Assembly (NCBI GenBank): GCA_002238765.1
Contig: MPMZ01000021.1
Coordinates: 1-45,336, forward strand
Direction: 5' to 3'
Origin: Nitrospira sp. bin75
GTDB lineage: Bacteria > Nitrospirota > Nitrospiria > Nitrospirales > UBA8639
DNA: 45,336 nucleotides
Under the pieces are notes generated by a model. It searched no databases. It was not told the origin of the DNA and worked only from the letters and a program-made list of their open reading frames with translations. The translations under genes and the position numbers were made by a program. Shown here in pieces: positions 1 to 7,882 of the stretch (its first letter is position 1; every line of letters begins with the position of its first letter).

Positions 1-450
1 GAGTGGCTCTACCAGATCATTGCGCGCGGTCCGTCCCTGCTATTGCCCTGGAATCTCCTCCCGCAACACGTGTTCTGGCTGGGACTCGATATCCTGATCT
101 TCGGCTCGCTGGCAATTTGGTGGACCTGCCGGATCATGGCGGACGAGCTGCGGTACCAGGTTGCCGGCCGCGAGAAGGCGGCCGCGGACAAGCTGCTCGA
201 AGCCGGGGAAGAGAGTGCCGTTGCGGATCGCCGCATGCGGGAAGTCGAGGAGCGCGAGCAGCGGCTGGAGGTGCGTGAATCACGGGCGGCGGCGCGCGAG
301 TCCGAGGCGGCGAACCGGGAGCTGGAAGCGCAGGCTCAGGTCGAGGACAAGGACGCGGAGATGAAGAAGATGAGCGTGGCGTTGACACGGCTGAAGAAAG
401 AAAACAAGGATCTGGAAGGCGAGGTCAGACAGTTGCGCGGAGGCTCCTGA
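1..450 (+). CDS. Membrane-anchored coiled-coil protein, 5' end outside the window
   Basis: The reading frame is open from the first base of the window, so the true start probably lies upstream; an internal TTG at 43 would give 135 residues. Near residues 10-30 of that version is a hydrophobic segment (FWLGLDILIFGSLAIWW) consistent with one membrane helix. The remainder is very rich in Glu, Arg and Ala in a heptad-like pattern (about residues 40-130), suggesting a long cytoplasmic coiled coil. The general plan (short membrane anchor, then an Ala/Glu/Arg coiled coil) resembles the protein encoded at 33622-34362 next to another tyrosine recombinase. I recognise no catalytic domain. Role unknown; a structural or scaffold role is only a guess. 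Confidence 0.6.
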   Translation, partial: EWLYQIIARGPSLLLPWNLLPQHVFWLGLDILIFGSLAIWWTCRIMADELRYQVAGREKAAADKLLEAGEESAVADRRMREVEEREQRLEVRESRAAARESEAANRELEAQAQVEDKDAEMKKMSVALTRLKKENKDLEGEVRQLRGGS

Positions 451-459
451 ACGTCGGGT

Positions 460-660
460 TCCCCCGCCTGCGACGGCGCGGCCAAAGGTCAGGTGGCCCT
501 GGCGGCCCGCATGGGCGTTCCGCAGTCGCTGGTGAGCAAGATCGAGGTTGACGAGCGGCGCCTCGACCTGCTGGAACTGCGGGCCATCCGCGGGGTGCTC
601 GGCCTGTCCCTCGGCGAGTTCGTCGCGCGTCTCGAGAAACACCTGGGCGCCGGCGGCTGA
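460..660 (+). pseudogene. Truncated XRE-family helix-turn-helix regulator
   Basis: In the frame directly after the previous stop there is an open stretch whose C-terminal 55 residues match a Cro/CI-type helix-turn-helix: LAARMGVPQSLVSKIE is the turn and recognition helix, followed by ERRLDLLELRAI. The N-terminal helix usually found before this (about 15-20 residues) is missing and no start codon with a ribosome-binding site precedes the preserved part; the first ATG (511) lies inside the HTH. I read it as the 3' remnant of a small regulator gene, in the same frame as the upstream coiled-coil gene but separated from it by TGA 448-450. Confidence 0.55.
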
Positions 661-727
661 AGTAACCCGCTGCGCCTGATGCGGCGCGTCCACTCAATGC
701 CTGAGCGCCACCGCTTGTTCTGCCTCC

Positions 728-1861
728 TCAGTCCTGGATGGTGACCGTACCGTCAAAATAGCCGGGCGGCATCTGCACGTCCCACAGGGCATTGTTGGCG
801 ATGGCCAGCCCGCGCACGCGAATCGCCGCACGCCAGTCCGGCGCCTTCAGCCTCGCCAGCCGGGTATGGCGCCTGGCGCCGGGCCGTATGCCAACCAGGC
901 AGCCGGCGTCGCCCAGCCCCCGGTAGATGTCCGGACGGGTGAAACTGTGACCGCGCTTGCGGATGATCCCAAGGAGCAGGTCCACCGCCGTCGGCGCCGT
1001 CAGGAAGGACACCTCCGGGGTGATGAACAGGTCGCCGGGATTGCTGCCCAGCCGCAGTCGTCTGGACCACGCCGCCCGCCGCAGCGCCTGCAGGAAGATG
1101 CGCGGCACGTCCGGACGCTGCCGGTTGATGTGGCCGGTAAAGTACAGCATGGAGCCGAACATGCCGCCCGGGGCGCCGGGCTCCGCGCAGGCCATCACAT
1201 CCACCGCCAGGTCGAGCGTCACGAGCGACTGTTCGTAGATCTTCAGGAAACAGGGCGCCAGGGTGCTGACCTGGGCCTGCGTCGGCTGGGCGTCAAGCCA
1301 GGTGACGTCGATCCGGTTGTCTGACGCCTCCTCCAATTCCCGGAAGGACACGCCGCCGCCGAAGAGCGGCTGCCAGCAGGCGTCTCCGGCCTGCAGCCCG
1401 TCCTTGAAGACGTGCCAGTCCTCCACTCTCCCCATCTTGATGCGCAGCCGGCACAGGGTGTGCGCCAGGTAGCGCAGGCTCATGGCGAAGAAGAGCGCGA
1501 GGCGGACGCGCGCCTCGAAGACGGCCCGCTCCCGCCTGTCCCAGCGGTCCGGCATCTTGTTTCGCCACATCACGTTTTCCTCCATGACCGGCACCGCCTT
1601 GCAGCCTTCGGCCAGGCAGGCGCGCACGAACGGCTTGCCGCTGCCCTGCGGCGCAGGGAGGCCGTCCAGACGCTTGATGATGCGGTCGACGTAGGGCTGC
1701 CAGAGGTATTCACCATCCTCCGGGTCGCGCTGGGGGATGAGTTCGGCGAGCTCTTCGGCCTCGGGTACCGGCGGCGGAGCCGGGAGAGTCGGAGAAGTCG
1801 GAGGCGTAGAAGGAGCTGCGGGACCTGTCGGCTTGTCGACATTGCGGTTCCAGAAGGCCAT
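728..1861 (-). CDS. TraI/MobH-like (TraI_2 family-like) protein, compact
   Basis: 377 residues. The start is chosen at ATG 1861 because AGGGAGGG lies just upstream; a longer frame to 1930 has no such site. After a Pro-rich linker (about residues 15-40) comes a region resembling the N-terminal domain of TraI_2-type helicase/relaxase proteins of integrative elements (WQPLFGGGVSFRELEE near residue 190), and the C-terminal third (FITPEVSFLTAPTAVDLLL onwards) resembles the TraI_2 C-terminal winged region. The HD metal-binding motif expected in functional MobH relaxases is not visible where it should be (FFAMSLRYLAHTLC), so relaxase activity is doubtful. It could be a degenerate or regulatory relative. 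Family assignment is by eye. Confidence 0.45.
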   Translation of the reverse strand: MAFWNRNVDKPTGPAAPSTPPTSPTLPAPPPVPEAEELAELIPQRDPEDGEYLWQPYVDRIIKRLDGLPAPQGSGKPFVRACLAEGCKAVPVMEENVMWRNKMPDRWDRRERAVFEARVRLALFFAMSLRYLAHTLCRLRIKMGRVEDWHVFKDGLQAGDACWQPLFGGGVSFRELEEASDNRIDVTWLDAQPTQAQVSTLAPCFLKIYEQSLVTLDLAVDVMACAEPGAPGGMFGSMLYFTGHINRQRPDVPRIFLQALRRAAWSRRLRLGSNPGDLFITPEVSFLTAPTAVDLLLGIIRKRGHSFTRPDIYRGLGDAGCLVGIRPGARRHTRLARLKAPDWRAAIRVRGLAIANNALWDVQMPPGYFDGTVTIQD

Positions 1862-1954
1862 GGCGGGCCCTCCCTGTTCGTATGTGGTTTCGGGATACGG
1901 AGAGTTTAGGGAGCGTCCCGGATCTGTCAATCGGCATGCCGATTGCCGTTTGTC

Positions 1955-1983
1955 TTGGCCCTCTTCGGCGCCTGGGGTATACT
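1955..1983 (+). promoter_or_regulatory. Candidate sigma-70 promoter
   Basis: TTGGCC (1955-1960) and TATACT (1978-1983) are separated by 17 bp, a good match to -35/-10 spacing. It lies upstream of, and divergent from, the 728-1861 gene and would start a transcript near 1990 that runs through the structured region ending at the terminator at 2642-2680. Confidence 0.45.
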
Positions 1984-1989
1984 GGCTTC

Positions 1990-2680
1990 ATTGCTCAAAA
2001 ACCCCGGATTTCTTTCTTCTTTGGTACGTGAGTTTCACCGGGGTTCTCTGGTACCCGAAAAGACGGTCTTGCTTCCTGCTTTCGGCGAGGGGTTTCCGTC
2101 TTGTCCTCCGCCTTTGTGTCCAGGCAGCGTTGGCGAATGTCTGCCGGTGCCGGCCTTCGGACCTGAAGAAGACCCTCACGGTCTTGCTTCAGGGTCAGTC
2201 CATAACCCTTTGCTGTTTGACCGCGCCAGCCTGATGGCGTCCTCCATAAACCACTCAGCGTAGTTCTCCAACCCTGAAGGAGGCGATGGCCTTGTTCACG
2301 GTGCAACTTAAACCTTTCGGGCTCCGCGGAGGCGTCGAAGTAGTGACGTTGGCGGAGGCCCTTGAGCGTGATACCCGAACCGTGGAACGGGTAAGGATTC
2401 CCGTACGCGGTGCAGCAATGAATCTGATGGCTTTAGCAACCCAACTGACCTGCATGGTCGGTGCCACCCGCAAAGGCGTCCCGAGACGCCACCTGCACAG
2501 CGCCCCCAGGCGTATCATGGTCGACGTCCAGTCGACTTACCGCCTTGGGCATTGCGTGCAGCAATGCAGGGGATGCGAGCCCGGCGTCTAGCCGCAGGCG
2601 AGCAGGCCCCAAGAGACGCCATCCCGCTACGTGGGCGGGAGATGCGTCACTGACGCGTCCAGCGCAGTGACGCATTTTTG
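1990..2680 (+). ncRNA. Candidate structured RNA transcription unit (may contain a 101-residue ORF)
   Basis: A stretch of about 690 bp with a promoter at its start and a strong intrinsic terminator at its end, but no recognisable protein. It has a dense run of perfect hairpins on the + strand: GGCGTC/GACGCC with a 4-nt loop (2475-2490), GTCGAC/GTCGAC with a 5-nt loop (2520-2536), GCATTGC/GCAATGC with a 5-nt loop (2549-2567), GGCGTCT/AGACGCC enclosing 24 nt (2583-2620), TCCCGC/GCGGGA (2622-2640), then the terminator. A further imperfect hairpin lies at about 2159-2199. An ORF 2286-2591 has an excellent AAGGAGG site before ATG 2286, but its product (Arg/Thr-rich, no family) is unconvincing after about residue 60. 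Either a structured RNA or a small gene with a structured 3' region. Confidence 0.4.
2642..2680 (+). terminator. Rho-independent terminator
   Basis: Perfect 11-bp stem ATGCGTCACTG / CAGTGACGCAT (2642-2652 and 2665-2675) with a 12-nt loop, directly followed by a T run (2675-2679). It ends the structured transcription unit before the recombinase gene. Confidence 0.8.
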
Positions 2681-2972
2681 AAGCGTCTTGTAACTGTTTG
2701 TCCTTCAAGGACATGGCAGGACTTTGGGATTGAATTCCTTCCCGTGCCCTGCCCGTGACGGACCCGGCCGTGTCCGCGCTTTCCAGAGCGTTAACCATGA
2801 CGGCTTGCGGTAACCGTGCAACTGCCTTCGAGGCGGTTGCCGTCCAATAAAAGGCAGCCTTTGAGCGCTGTATGGACAAGGCGCAACCCCGCGCCCTTGG
2901 GCCCTTTAAGCCATCCCGCCTGCGGCGTGGATGCGGGCCACTTACTCTCACCACACGGAAGACCATCGGGGT

Positions 2973-3860
2973 ATGTTACAGATCGAGTTTGAGCTCAGGA
3001 AGATGTGCCGCGAGCACCGTGTTGACGGGCGTACCACGCAGAGCGACCGCCTGGAACTGGCGGCTACCATCGCACGCGATCTTGATGCCTGTGGCTATCA
3101 CAGATTCTCCCGCCAGAAGAGCTGTTCCAGGAAGCTGAAAGACAAGCACGTGCGCGGCCTCGTCCAGCACTGGACGGGGAAGGGGCTGAGCCCCGGAACG
3201 ATCAACAACCGGCTGGCCTTCTTAAGGCTTGTCTGTGACTGGACCGGGCGTGGCGGCGTCATGTCGAAGCGTAACGCCGACTACCACGAAGGCAAGCGGA
3301 TTCGTGAGGCTACGGTGAGTAAGGCGGCCTATGTCGGGACGGAGGTCCTGAACCGGGTCCGCAACCGCTACGCGCAGGCCTCTCTGAGGCTCCAGGTGGC
3401 CTTCGGGCTGCGCCGCAAGGAGGCGCTGATGATCCAGCCCGACTGGGCGGACCGTGGCAACCGCATCGTCCTGCAGGACACCTGGACCAAGGGCGGCAGG
3501 CCACGGGAGATTCCGATTACCACCCAGGCGCAGCGCCAGGCCCTGGACCACGCCAAGGCGGTGGCCGGCAAGGGCTCGATGATCCCGCCTTCCCTGTCGT
3601 ACAAGGGCTACCGGGACGGGCTGTGGCAGAATGCTTGCAGGAGCATCGGCCTGACAGGCACGCACGGCTTCCGCCATGCCTACGCCCAGGACCGCTACGA
3701 GGCGCTGGCGGGCTTTCCATGTCCGGTACGCGGCGGGCCGAAGAGAGACGAGATGACGGCTGAGCAATTGCAGCTGGACGAGTGGGCCAGAGGCCGGGTG
3801 TCGGCGGAGCTCGGTCACGGGAGGCGGAGGGTAGTTGAAGCCTACTGCGGGAAGGGGTAA
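2973..3860 (+). CDS. Tyrosine recombinase / integrase
   Basis: 295 residues from ATG 2973; an upstream ATG at 2931 would add 14 residues, but the text upstream of 2973 (ATCGGGGT) is the better ribosome site. Tyrosine recombinases cut and rejoin DNA at short core sites through a 3'-phosphotyrosine. The catalytic set is visible: Arg147 (FGLRRKEAL), a Lys in the beta hairpin (DTWTKGGRPREIP), H231-x-x-R234 (THGFRHAYAQDR), His282 (ELGHGRRR) and Tyr291 (VEAYCGKG) close to the C-terminus. It belongs with plasmid or ICE 'integrase domain-containing' proteins and is a relative of the enzyme at 32711-33625. It is followed at once by a small DNA-binding-like protein. No attachment site could be identified. 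Confidence 0.85.
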   Translation: MLQIEFELRKMCREHRVDGRTTQSDRLELAATIARDLDACGYHRFSRQKSCSRKLKDKHVRGLVQHWTGKGLSPGTINNRLAFLRLVCDWTGRGGVMSKRNADYHEGKRIREATVSKAAYVGTEVLNRVRNRYAQASLRLQVAFGLRRKEALMIQPDWADRGNRIVLQDTWTKGGRPREIPITTQAQRQALDHAKAVAGKGSMIPPSLSYKGYRDGLWQNACRSIGLTGTHGFRHAYAQDRYEALAGFPCPVRGGPKRDEMTAEQLQLDEWARGRVSAELGHGRRRVVEAYCGKG

Positions 3861-3866
3861 GAGTAG

Positions 3867-4163
3867 ATGGCTAAATCGACAAGGGTGACGTTCGAGCTGC
3901 CGCCGGCGTCGCACAGGGTCCTGGAGCAAGCGGCACAGGAAAACGGCATCAACGTGCAGGCGGCCGCATCGCTCATCCTGCAGGCGGCGCTGGCAAGGCG
4001 GGTCAGCGGCCTGGTACCGAAGCGACCGCAGAAGGCGAAGAACGGATCGGGCGACAGGGCGCCGGCTGAGCCCCCGGTTGCCGCTACTTCAGGCCCTGGC
4101 AGTCCCAGGGCTACCGATGCAACGCCGTCCCCCGGTCCTTCGCAAGGCTCTGAAGCGGTGTAG
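3867..4163 (+). CDS. Small ribbon-helix-helix-like DNA-binding protein
   Basis: 98 residues, starting 6 bases after the recombinase stop, with AAGGGGTAAGAG upstream. The first 50 residues (TRVTFELPPASHRVLEQAA, then a helix ending LILQAALARR) have the alternating beta strand followed by two helices typical of ribbon-helix-helix repressors and of partition or antitoxin proteins. The C-terminal half is low-complexity Pro/Ala/Ser and probably disordered. Co-transcription with the recombinase suggests a regulator or accessory DNA-binding factor. The fold is inferred from pattern only. Confidence 0.55.
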   Translation: MAKSTRVTFELPPASHRVLEQAAQENGINVQAAASLILQAALARRVSGLVPKRPQKAKNGSGDRAPAEPPVAATSGPGSPRATDATPSPGPSQGSEAV

Positions 4164-4169
4164 CCTCGC

Positions 4170-4427
4170 ATGGGGTGGCACCAGGCAGTCGTCTGCACCT
4201 TCCAACAAGTGTCGCTCATCGACAGGAACCCGGATATTCTGGGCGGCACGCCCGTGTTCGCCGGCACCAGGGTTCCCGTGCGTATCTTGATGTAACATCT
4301 GGAAATGGGCGACCGGCTGGACGAGTTTCTGGACGACTATCCCACGGTGTCGCGGCGCCAGGCCGTCGCACTTCTGGAGCGTGCGACCGCGATGCTGCTG
4401 TCCGGCATCGATGAAGCTGTTGCTTGA
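4170..4427 (+). pseudogene. DUF433 antitoxin-like gene with internal stop
   Basis: The DUF433 core is plain: SLIDRNPDILGGTPVFAGTR, then VPVRILM, a TAA stop at 4293-4295, and in the same frame HLEMGDRLDEFLDDYPTVSR and QAVALLERA to the TGA at 4425-4427. DUF433 proteins are the usual antitoxin partners of DUF5615 PIN-like toxins. Everything but the single TAA is intact, so it is a recent nonsense mutation, or two fragments. The 3' end overlaps the start of the DUF5615 remnant, the normal operon arrangement for this pair. Confidence 0.8.
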
Positions 4428-4512
4428 CGAGTCCGTGCCCAGACGGCTCGTCGTGTTCTTTCCGGAGTCGTACATCGTGCACGAGGAATTCGTTACGTGT
4501 TCAACATCCTGA
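4411..4512 (+). pseudogene. DUF5615 PIN-like toxin, truncated to its N-terminus
   Basis: MKLLLDESVPRRLVVFFPES is the typical first strand and helix of DUF5615/Mut7-C-like PIN ribonucleases, with the first catalytic Asp (D6). Similarity ends after about 22 residues and the frame stops at 4510-4512, whereas normal members are about 110 residues long. The lost part has been replaced by the start of cas8e, whose GTG (4497) lies within the remnant. The break at about 4475-4495 is the left boundary of the cas operon. Confidence 0.75.
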
Positions 4513-6068
4513 CCGAACCCCTGATTCAGACTCGTACGGGACAGGACATGCGCGTGATGTCTCTCCCTGAGGTCTACGCGAAATTAATGGCAGATAACGT
4601 GGACGCCTTCCCGGCCCTTCGGCCTCACCAGCGTCACGCCTGGCACGCCTTCCTGGTGCAGCTTGGAGCCATGGCGATGCACAGGGCCGAGGTGAACGAG
4701 CCACCGCGTGACCCGGGGCAATGGGCCGCGCTGTTGCGAGGACTTACGCCCGACTCTCCGGACGACGCGCCTTGGCACGTGGTAGTGGATGACCTCATCA
4801 AACCCGCCTTCATGCAGCCGCCGGCCCGTACCGTGGACCGGAAAAGAGAGTACAAGATCAACGTGGCAACGCCCGACCAGCTGGACATGCTGATCACTGC
4901 CAAGAATCATGACTTGAAGGCTGCGGTTGCAGTCCGGGCCGGCATTGACGACTGGCTTTTCGCGCTGATCACGCTGCAGACGATGCAGGGTTTCAGTGGC
5001 GGTGGGAGTTATGGTATCTCCCGAATGAACGGCGGGTTAGCCAGCCGACCCATGTTAACGATGACCCCTTCCAGCCGGGTGGGGGCGCACGTGCGGCGGG
5101 ACATCATGGCGGTGCTGGAGTATCGTCCGAGGCTGCTGGCGCAATTTACAATGACCGAAGGCGGCGCCGGGCTCCTGTGGATTTTGCCCTGGGACGGCGG
5201 AGCAGAAGAAGCCTTGGCTGTCGACGGCCTGGAGCCTTTGTATATTGAAGTGTGCCGCCGCATCCGGTTGAGCATCGACGCGAGCGGGAATCTGTATGGC
5301 ATGCGGGCTGCTTCCAAGGCAACTCGGGTTGCAGGTAAGGAGCTCAAGGGACGAACGGGCGACCCGTGGGTGCCCGTCAATCCGCGTTGGAAAGGCCTGC
5401 CCCTGACCCCCAAAATTGGCTGTTTTACCTACAGAAAGATCACGGATTATTTGACTGATTGGGAGTTGCCGCCGTTGATGCGGCCAACGGAATCCGAGAA
5501 CCAGGCGCCGCAACCCATGCAACTGGTGGCGCGCGCCCTGGTGCGAGGGCAGGGCATAACTGCGGGCTATCATGAACGTATCATTCCGGTGCGACACAAG
5601 GCCGTGCAGTCGCTTGGAAAACCGGCCGAGGCGCTGGAACTCGGAATTATCGCCCGAGAGCGGGTGACTCAGGTAGGCGTTGTCCAACGCATCCTGCGGC
5701 GGGCGATTCAGGTTTTCGCGGCGCGTGGCGACCTCGGCAAGATCACCACCGAGCACCGGTCGCTGGCCCAGCCGTGGGTGAACAAACACGATGAAATCAT
5801 CGACCGCACGTTTTTCGAAGCGTTGCAAACCGAGTTCGAGGCCCCCGGCGAGCGCGAAGGCATCCGCAAAGCGTGGCTCATGAACGGCAGAGACGGCGTT
5901 GTCGACCACGCCCGCCGCCTTCTTCACGCCGCTGCGGACACCCTGCCTTGCCTGGGCGTCTACCGCTACCGGGCGCGTGCCAACGCCGGGGAACTGTTTG
6001 AGGGAGGACTTCGGGCCGATAGCGGACTGCCGTTTCTCTTTTCGACGCGCAACAGGGAAGACCAATAG
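4497..6068 (+). CDS. cas8e: Type I-E Cascade large subunit Cas8e (Cse1/CasA)
   Basis: 523 residues, normal for the family. Cas8e recognises the PAM, holds the non-target strand and, in complete systems, recruits Cas3. The N-terminus (MFNILTEPLIQTRTGQ) and the ALRPHQRHAWHAFLVQLGAM segment are typical. The PAM-sensing loop is preserved at about residues 168-185 (GGGSYGISRMNGGLASRP). A four-helix C-terminal region is consistent with residues 360-510. The start is GTG 4497, preceded by GAGGAA. It is the first gene of a tightly packed operon; its stop TAG overlaps the GTG of cse2. In standard I-E loci cas3 stands directly upstream; here that place is taken by broken toxin-antitoxin genes. No HNH or other nuclease insertion is visible. 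Confidence 0.93.
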   Translation: MFNILTEPLIQTRTGQDMRVMSLPEVYAKLMADNVDAFPALRPHQRHAWHAFLVQLGAMAMHRAEVNEPPRDPGQWAALLRGLTPDSPDDAPWHVVVDDLIKPAFMQPPARTVDRKREYKINVATPDQLDMLITAKNHDLKAAVAVRAGIDDWLFALITLQTMQGFSGGGSYGISRMNGGLASRPMLTMTPSSRVGAHVRRDIMAVLEYRPRLLAQFTMTEGGAGLLWILPWDGGAEEALAVDGLEPLYIEVCRRIRLSIDASGNLYGMRAASKATRVAGKELKGRTGDPWVPVNPRWKGLPLTPKIGCFTYRKITDYLTDWELPPLMRPTESENQAPQPMQLVARALVRGQGITAGYHERIIPVRHKAVQSLGKPAEALELGIIARERVTQVGVVQRILRRAIQVFAARGDLGKITTEHRSLAQPWVNKHDEIIDRTFFEALQTEFEAPGEREGIRKAWLMNGRDGVVDHARRLLHAAADTLPCLGVYRYRARANAGELFEGGLRADSGLPFLFSTRNREDQ

Positions 6069-6700
6069 TGGCAGTCACAGCGGTAACCGGACGGGTTGGC
6101 GCCGCCGGCGAGCGGGAAGACCGTAGAACATGGGGCGGCTATGCTACTGGCTTCGCCCAGCAAATGTCCGGTGCCAACTTCCGTCGCGGGGACTTGGCGC
6201 AGTTGCGTCGCATGAACCCGGACACGCCCGACGCGCCGGTATACTGGCGGCTGCTGGCCAGCCGGGAATTACTGGGCGATCCCGAGTGGGAACGCAAGTG
6301 GGCCTTGATCCTCCACGGCATAGCCCTGATGACCCGGGCCCCCATTGGAGCGCAGGTCGGCCGAGTCGCCCACGATAACCAGACGCCTGTGGGCCGCGCG
6401 TTGTTCCAGGGCGGCGAAGCCGGCCGACGGGAATCCGGCTATTTCAGCGAGTCGCGCCTGAGTCGCCTTCTCACGGCGCGCGGCCCGGCCCTGCGCGCGT
6501 TGCTCGGGAGAATGTTCCGCATGATGGCCGCCGCCAATCAGCCGTTCAACTGGTTCGAAATGGCGCGCCTTATACTTTGCGAGGGACACGACGAGGAAGG
6601 CACGGAACAGGCCCGCCACCGCATCGCCAGGGAGTATTACCGGGCGGAGCAACGCAGCCTGCGCACCGCCGGCGAGCAACGCCGCAGCACCGGAGCCTGA
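6068..6700 (+). CDS. cse2: Type I-E Cascade small subunit Cse2 (CasB)
   Basis: 210 residues from GTG 6068, overlapping the cas8e stop (TAGTG). Cse2 forms a dimer along the belly of Cascade and stabilises the crRNA-target hybrid. Family signs are the WGGYATGFAQQM start, ARLRR-like basic patch (GDLAQLRRMNPD), the SESRLSRLL motif near residue 126 and the FNWFEMARLILCEG segment near residue 160. Length is slightly above the usual 160-200. Its close packing with the neighbouring genes indicates translational coupling. Confidence 0.88.
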   Translation: MAVTAVTGRVGAAGEREDRRTWGGYATGFAQQMSGANFRRGDLAQLRRMNPDTPDAPVYWRLLASRELLGDPEWERKWALILHGIALMTRAPIGAQVGRVAHDNQTPVGRALFQGGEAGRRESGYFSESRLSRLLTARGPALRALLGRMFRMMAAANQPFNWFEMARLILCEGHDEEGTEQARHRIAREYYRAEQRSLRTAGEQRRSTGA

Positions 6701-6704
6701 AAAA

Positions 6705-7880
6705 ATGGTCACCGCAAAGTTCCTGCAGATTCACACCCTGCATTCGTATCCGGCCGCGCTTCTGAACAGGGATGACAGCGGGCTGGCCAAGAGACTGCCT
6801 TTTGGTGACGTGGTGCGCACCCGTATTTCGTCACAATGTCTGAAGCGTCACTGGCGCATGGCCCAGGATGAATTTGCTCTCTCTGCCATCGTACCGGACG
6901 CGGACGCGATACGCTCCCGCAACGTCGTGGATCGCGAAGTGATCGAGCCGCTCCAGAAAGCCGGACGGGTCACTGAGGACGTGCTGACGGCTGTACAGGG
7001 CGCTTTCAACGTCGGCGTCTACGGCAGCGGCGGGACGGCGGAAGCCGGGCGTCAACCCCTGTTGCTCGGCTTGCCCGAAGTGACCTATCTGCGTGAAAAG
7101 GCTGCGCTCATCTGCGACGCCTACCCGGCTGACGCCAAAGCGGCTGCCGCTGCGGCTGCCGACCTGTTCCGCGCGCGCGGAAGCGAAGGCGCCAATTTCG
7201 CCGCATTTCGCGATGCCGCCCGGTTGCCCGGCGGGCTGGTGGGCGCCCTCTTCGGGCGCATGGTCACGTCCGACCCCGCCGCCAACATCGACGCTGCCAT
7301 TCACGTGGCGCACGCCTTCACAGTGCACCGGGAGGAGAACGAAAGCGATTATTTCGCCGTGGTCGACGACCTGCGGCGAGACGACGAAAGCGCCGGGGCC
7401 GCCCACATTGGCGACATGGAATTGACCGCCGGGTTGTTCTATGGCTACGTTGTGGTGCACGTTCCCGGTCTCGTCTCTAATCTGGAGGGCTGCTCGCCTA
7501 AAGACTGGCAGGACGCAGACCGCGGCATCGCCGGTCAGGTCGTGGACCATCTCCTTCGTCTTATTGCCACTGTGTCGCCTGGTGCCAAGCTGGGTTCTAC
7601 CGCACCCTACGGCTATGCCGAACTCATGCTGATCGAGGCTGGCAGCCGGCAGCCTCGCAGTCTGGCGAATGCCTTTCGCATTCCGGTAAGAGCCCAGGTC
7701 GAGCCGGCAGTATCGGCATTGGCAGAGGAGTTGCAAGGCCTGGACGGCATGTACGGCGTCAAGGAGGTGCGGCGCATCAGCTCAAAGAAGGATCATGGCA
7801 TTCCCGACACGGAGCGTATCGACCTCGACGGCTTGGCAAGCTGGGCTGCCGGTGCCGTGCGCAAGGGTGAGGCGGTGTAG
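6705..7880 (+). CDS. cas7e: Type I-E Cascade backbone subunit Cas7e (Cse4/CasC)
   Basis: 391 residues from ATG 6705, four bases after cse2. Cas7e is the RRM-fold subunit that polymerises along the crRNA spacer. Recognisable pieces are FLQIHTLHSYPAALLNRDD at the N-terminus, RTRISSQCLKRHWR near residue 45 and the C-terminal glycine-containing strand GAKLGSTAPYGYAELMLIE. Length is within the family's range. No frameshifts or stops, so the backbone gene seems under selection despite the missing cas3 and cas1-cas2. Confidence 0.92.
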   Translation: MVTAKFLQIHTLHSYPAALLNRDDSGLAKRLPFGDVVRTRISSQCLKRHWRMAQDEFALSAIVPDADAIRSRNVVDREVIEPLQKAGRVTEDVLTAVQGAFNVGVYGSGGTAEAGRQPLLLGLPEVTYLREKAALICDAYPADAKAAAAAAADLFRARGSEGANFAAFRDAARLPGGLVGALFGRMVTSDPAANIDAAIHVAHAFTVHREENESDYFAVVDDLRRDDESAGAAHIGDMELTAGLFYGYVVVHVPGLVSNLEGCSPKDWQDADRGIAGQVVDHLLRLIATVSPGAKLGSTAPYGYAELMLIEAGSRQPRSLANAFRIPVRAQVEPAVSALAEELQGLDGMYGVKEVRRISSKKDHGIPDTERIDLDGLASWAAGAVRKGEAV

Positions 7881-7882
7881 AG

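Noticed and set aside
728-1861. Cas3-like or HD nuclease upstream of Cascade
   Set aside because: No HD, Walker or helicase motifs; better likeness is to TraI_2-type proteins.
1943-2263. 106-codon frame in the structured leader
   Set aside because: Starts inside the promoter region, low-complexity Pro/Ser/Leu composition, no ribosome site.
5055-6065. 336-codon open frame antisense to cas8e
   Set aside because: Shadow frame created by the high third-position GC of cas8e; composition not protein-like and no ribosome site.
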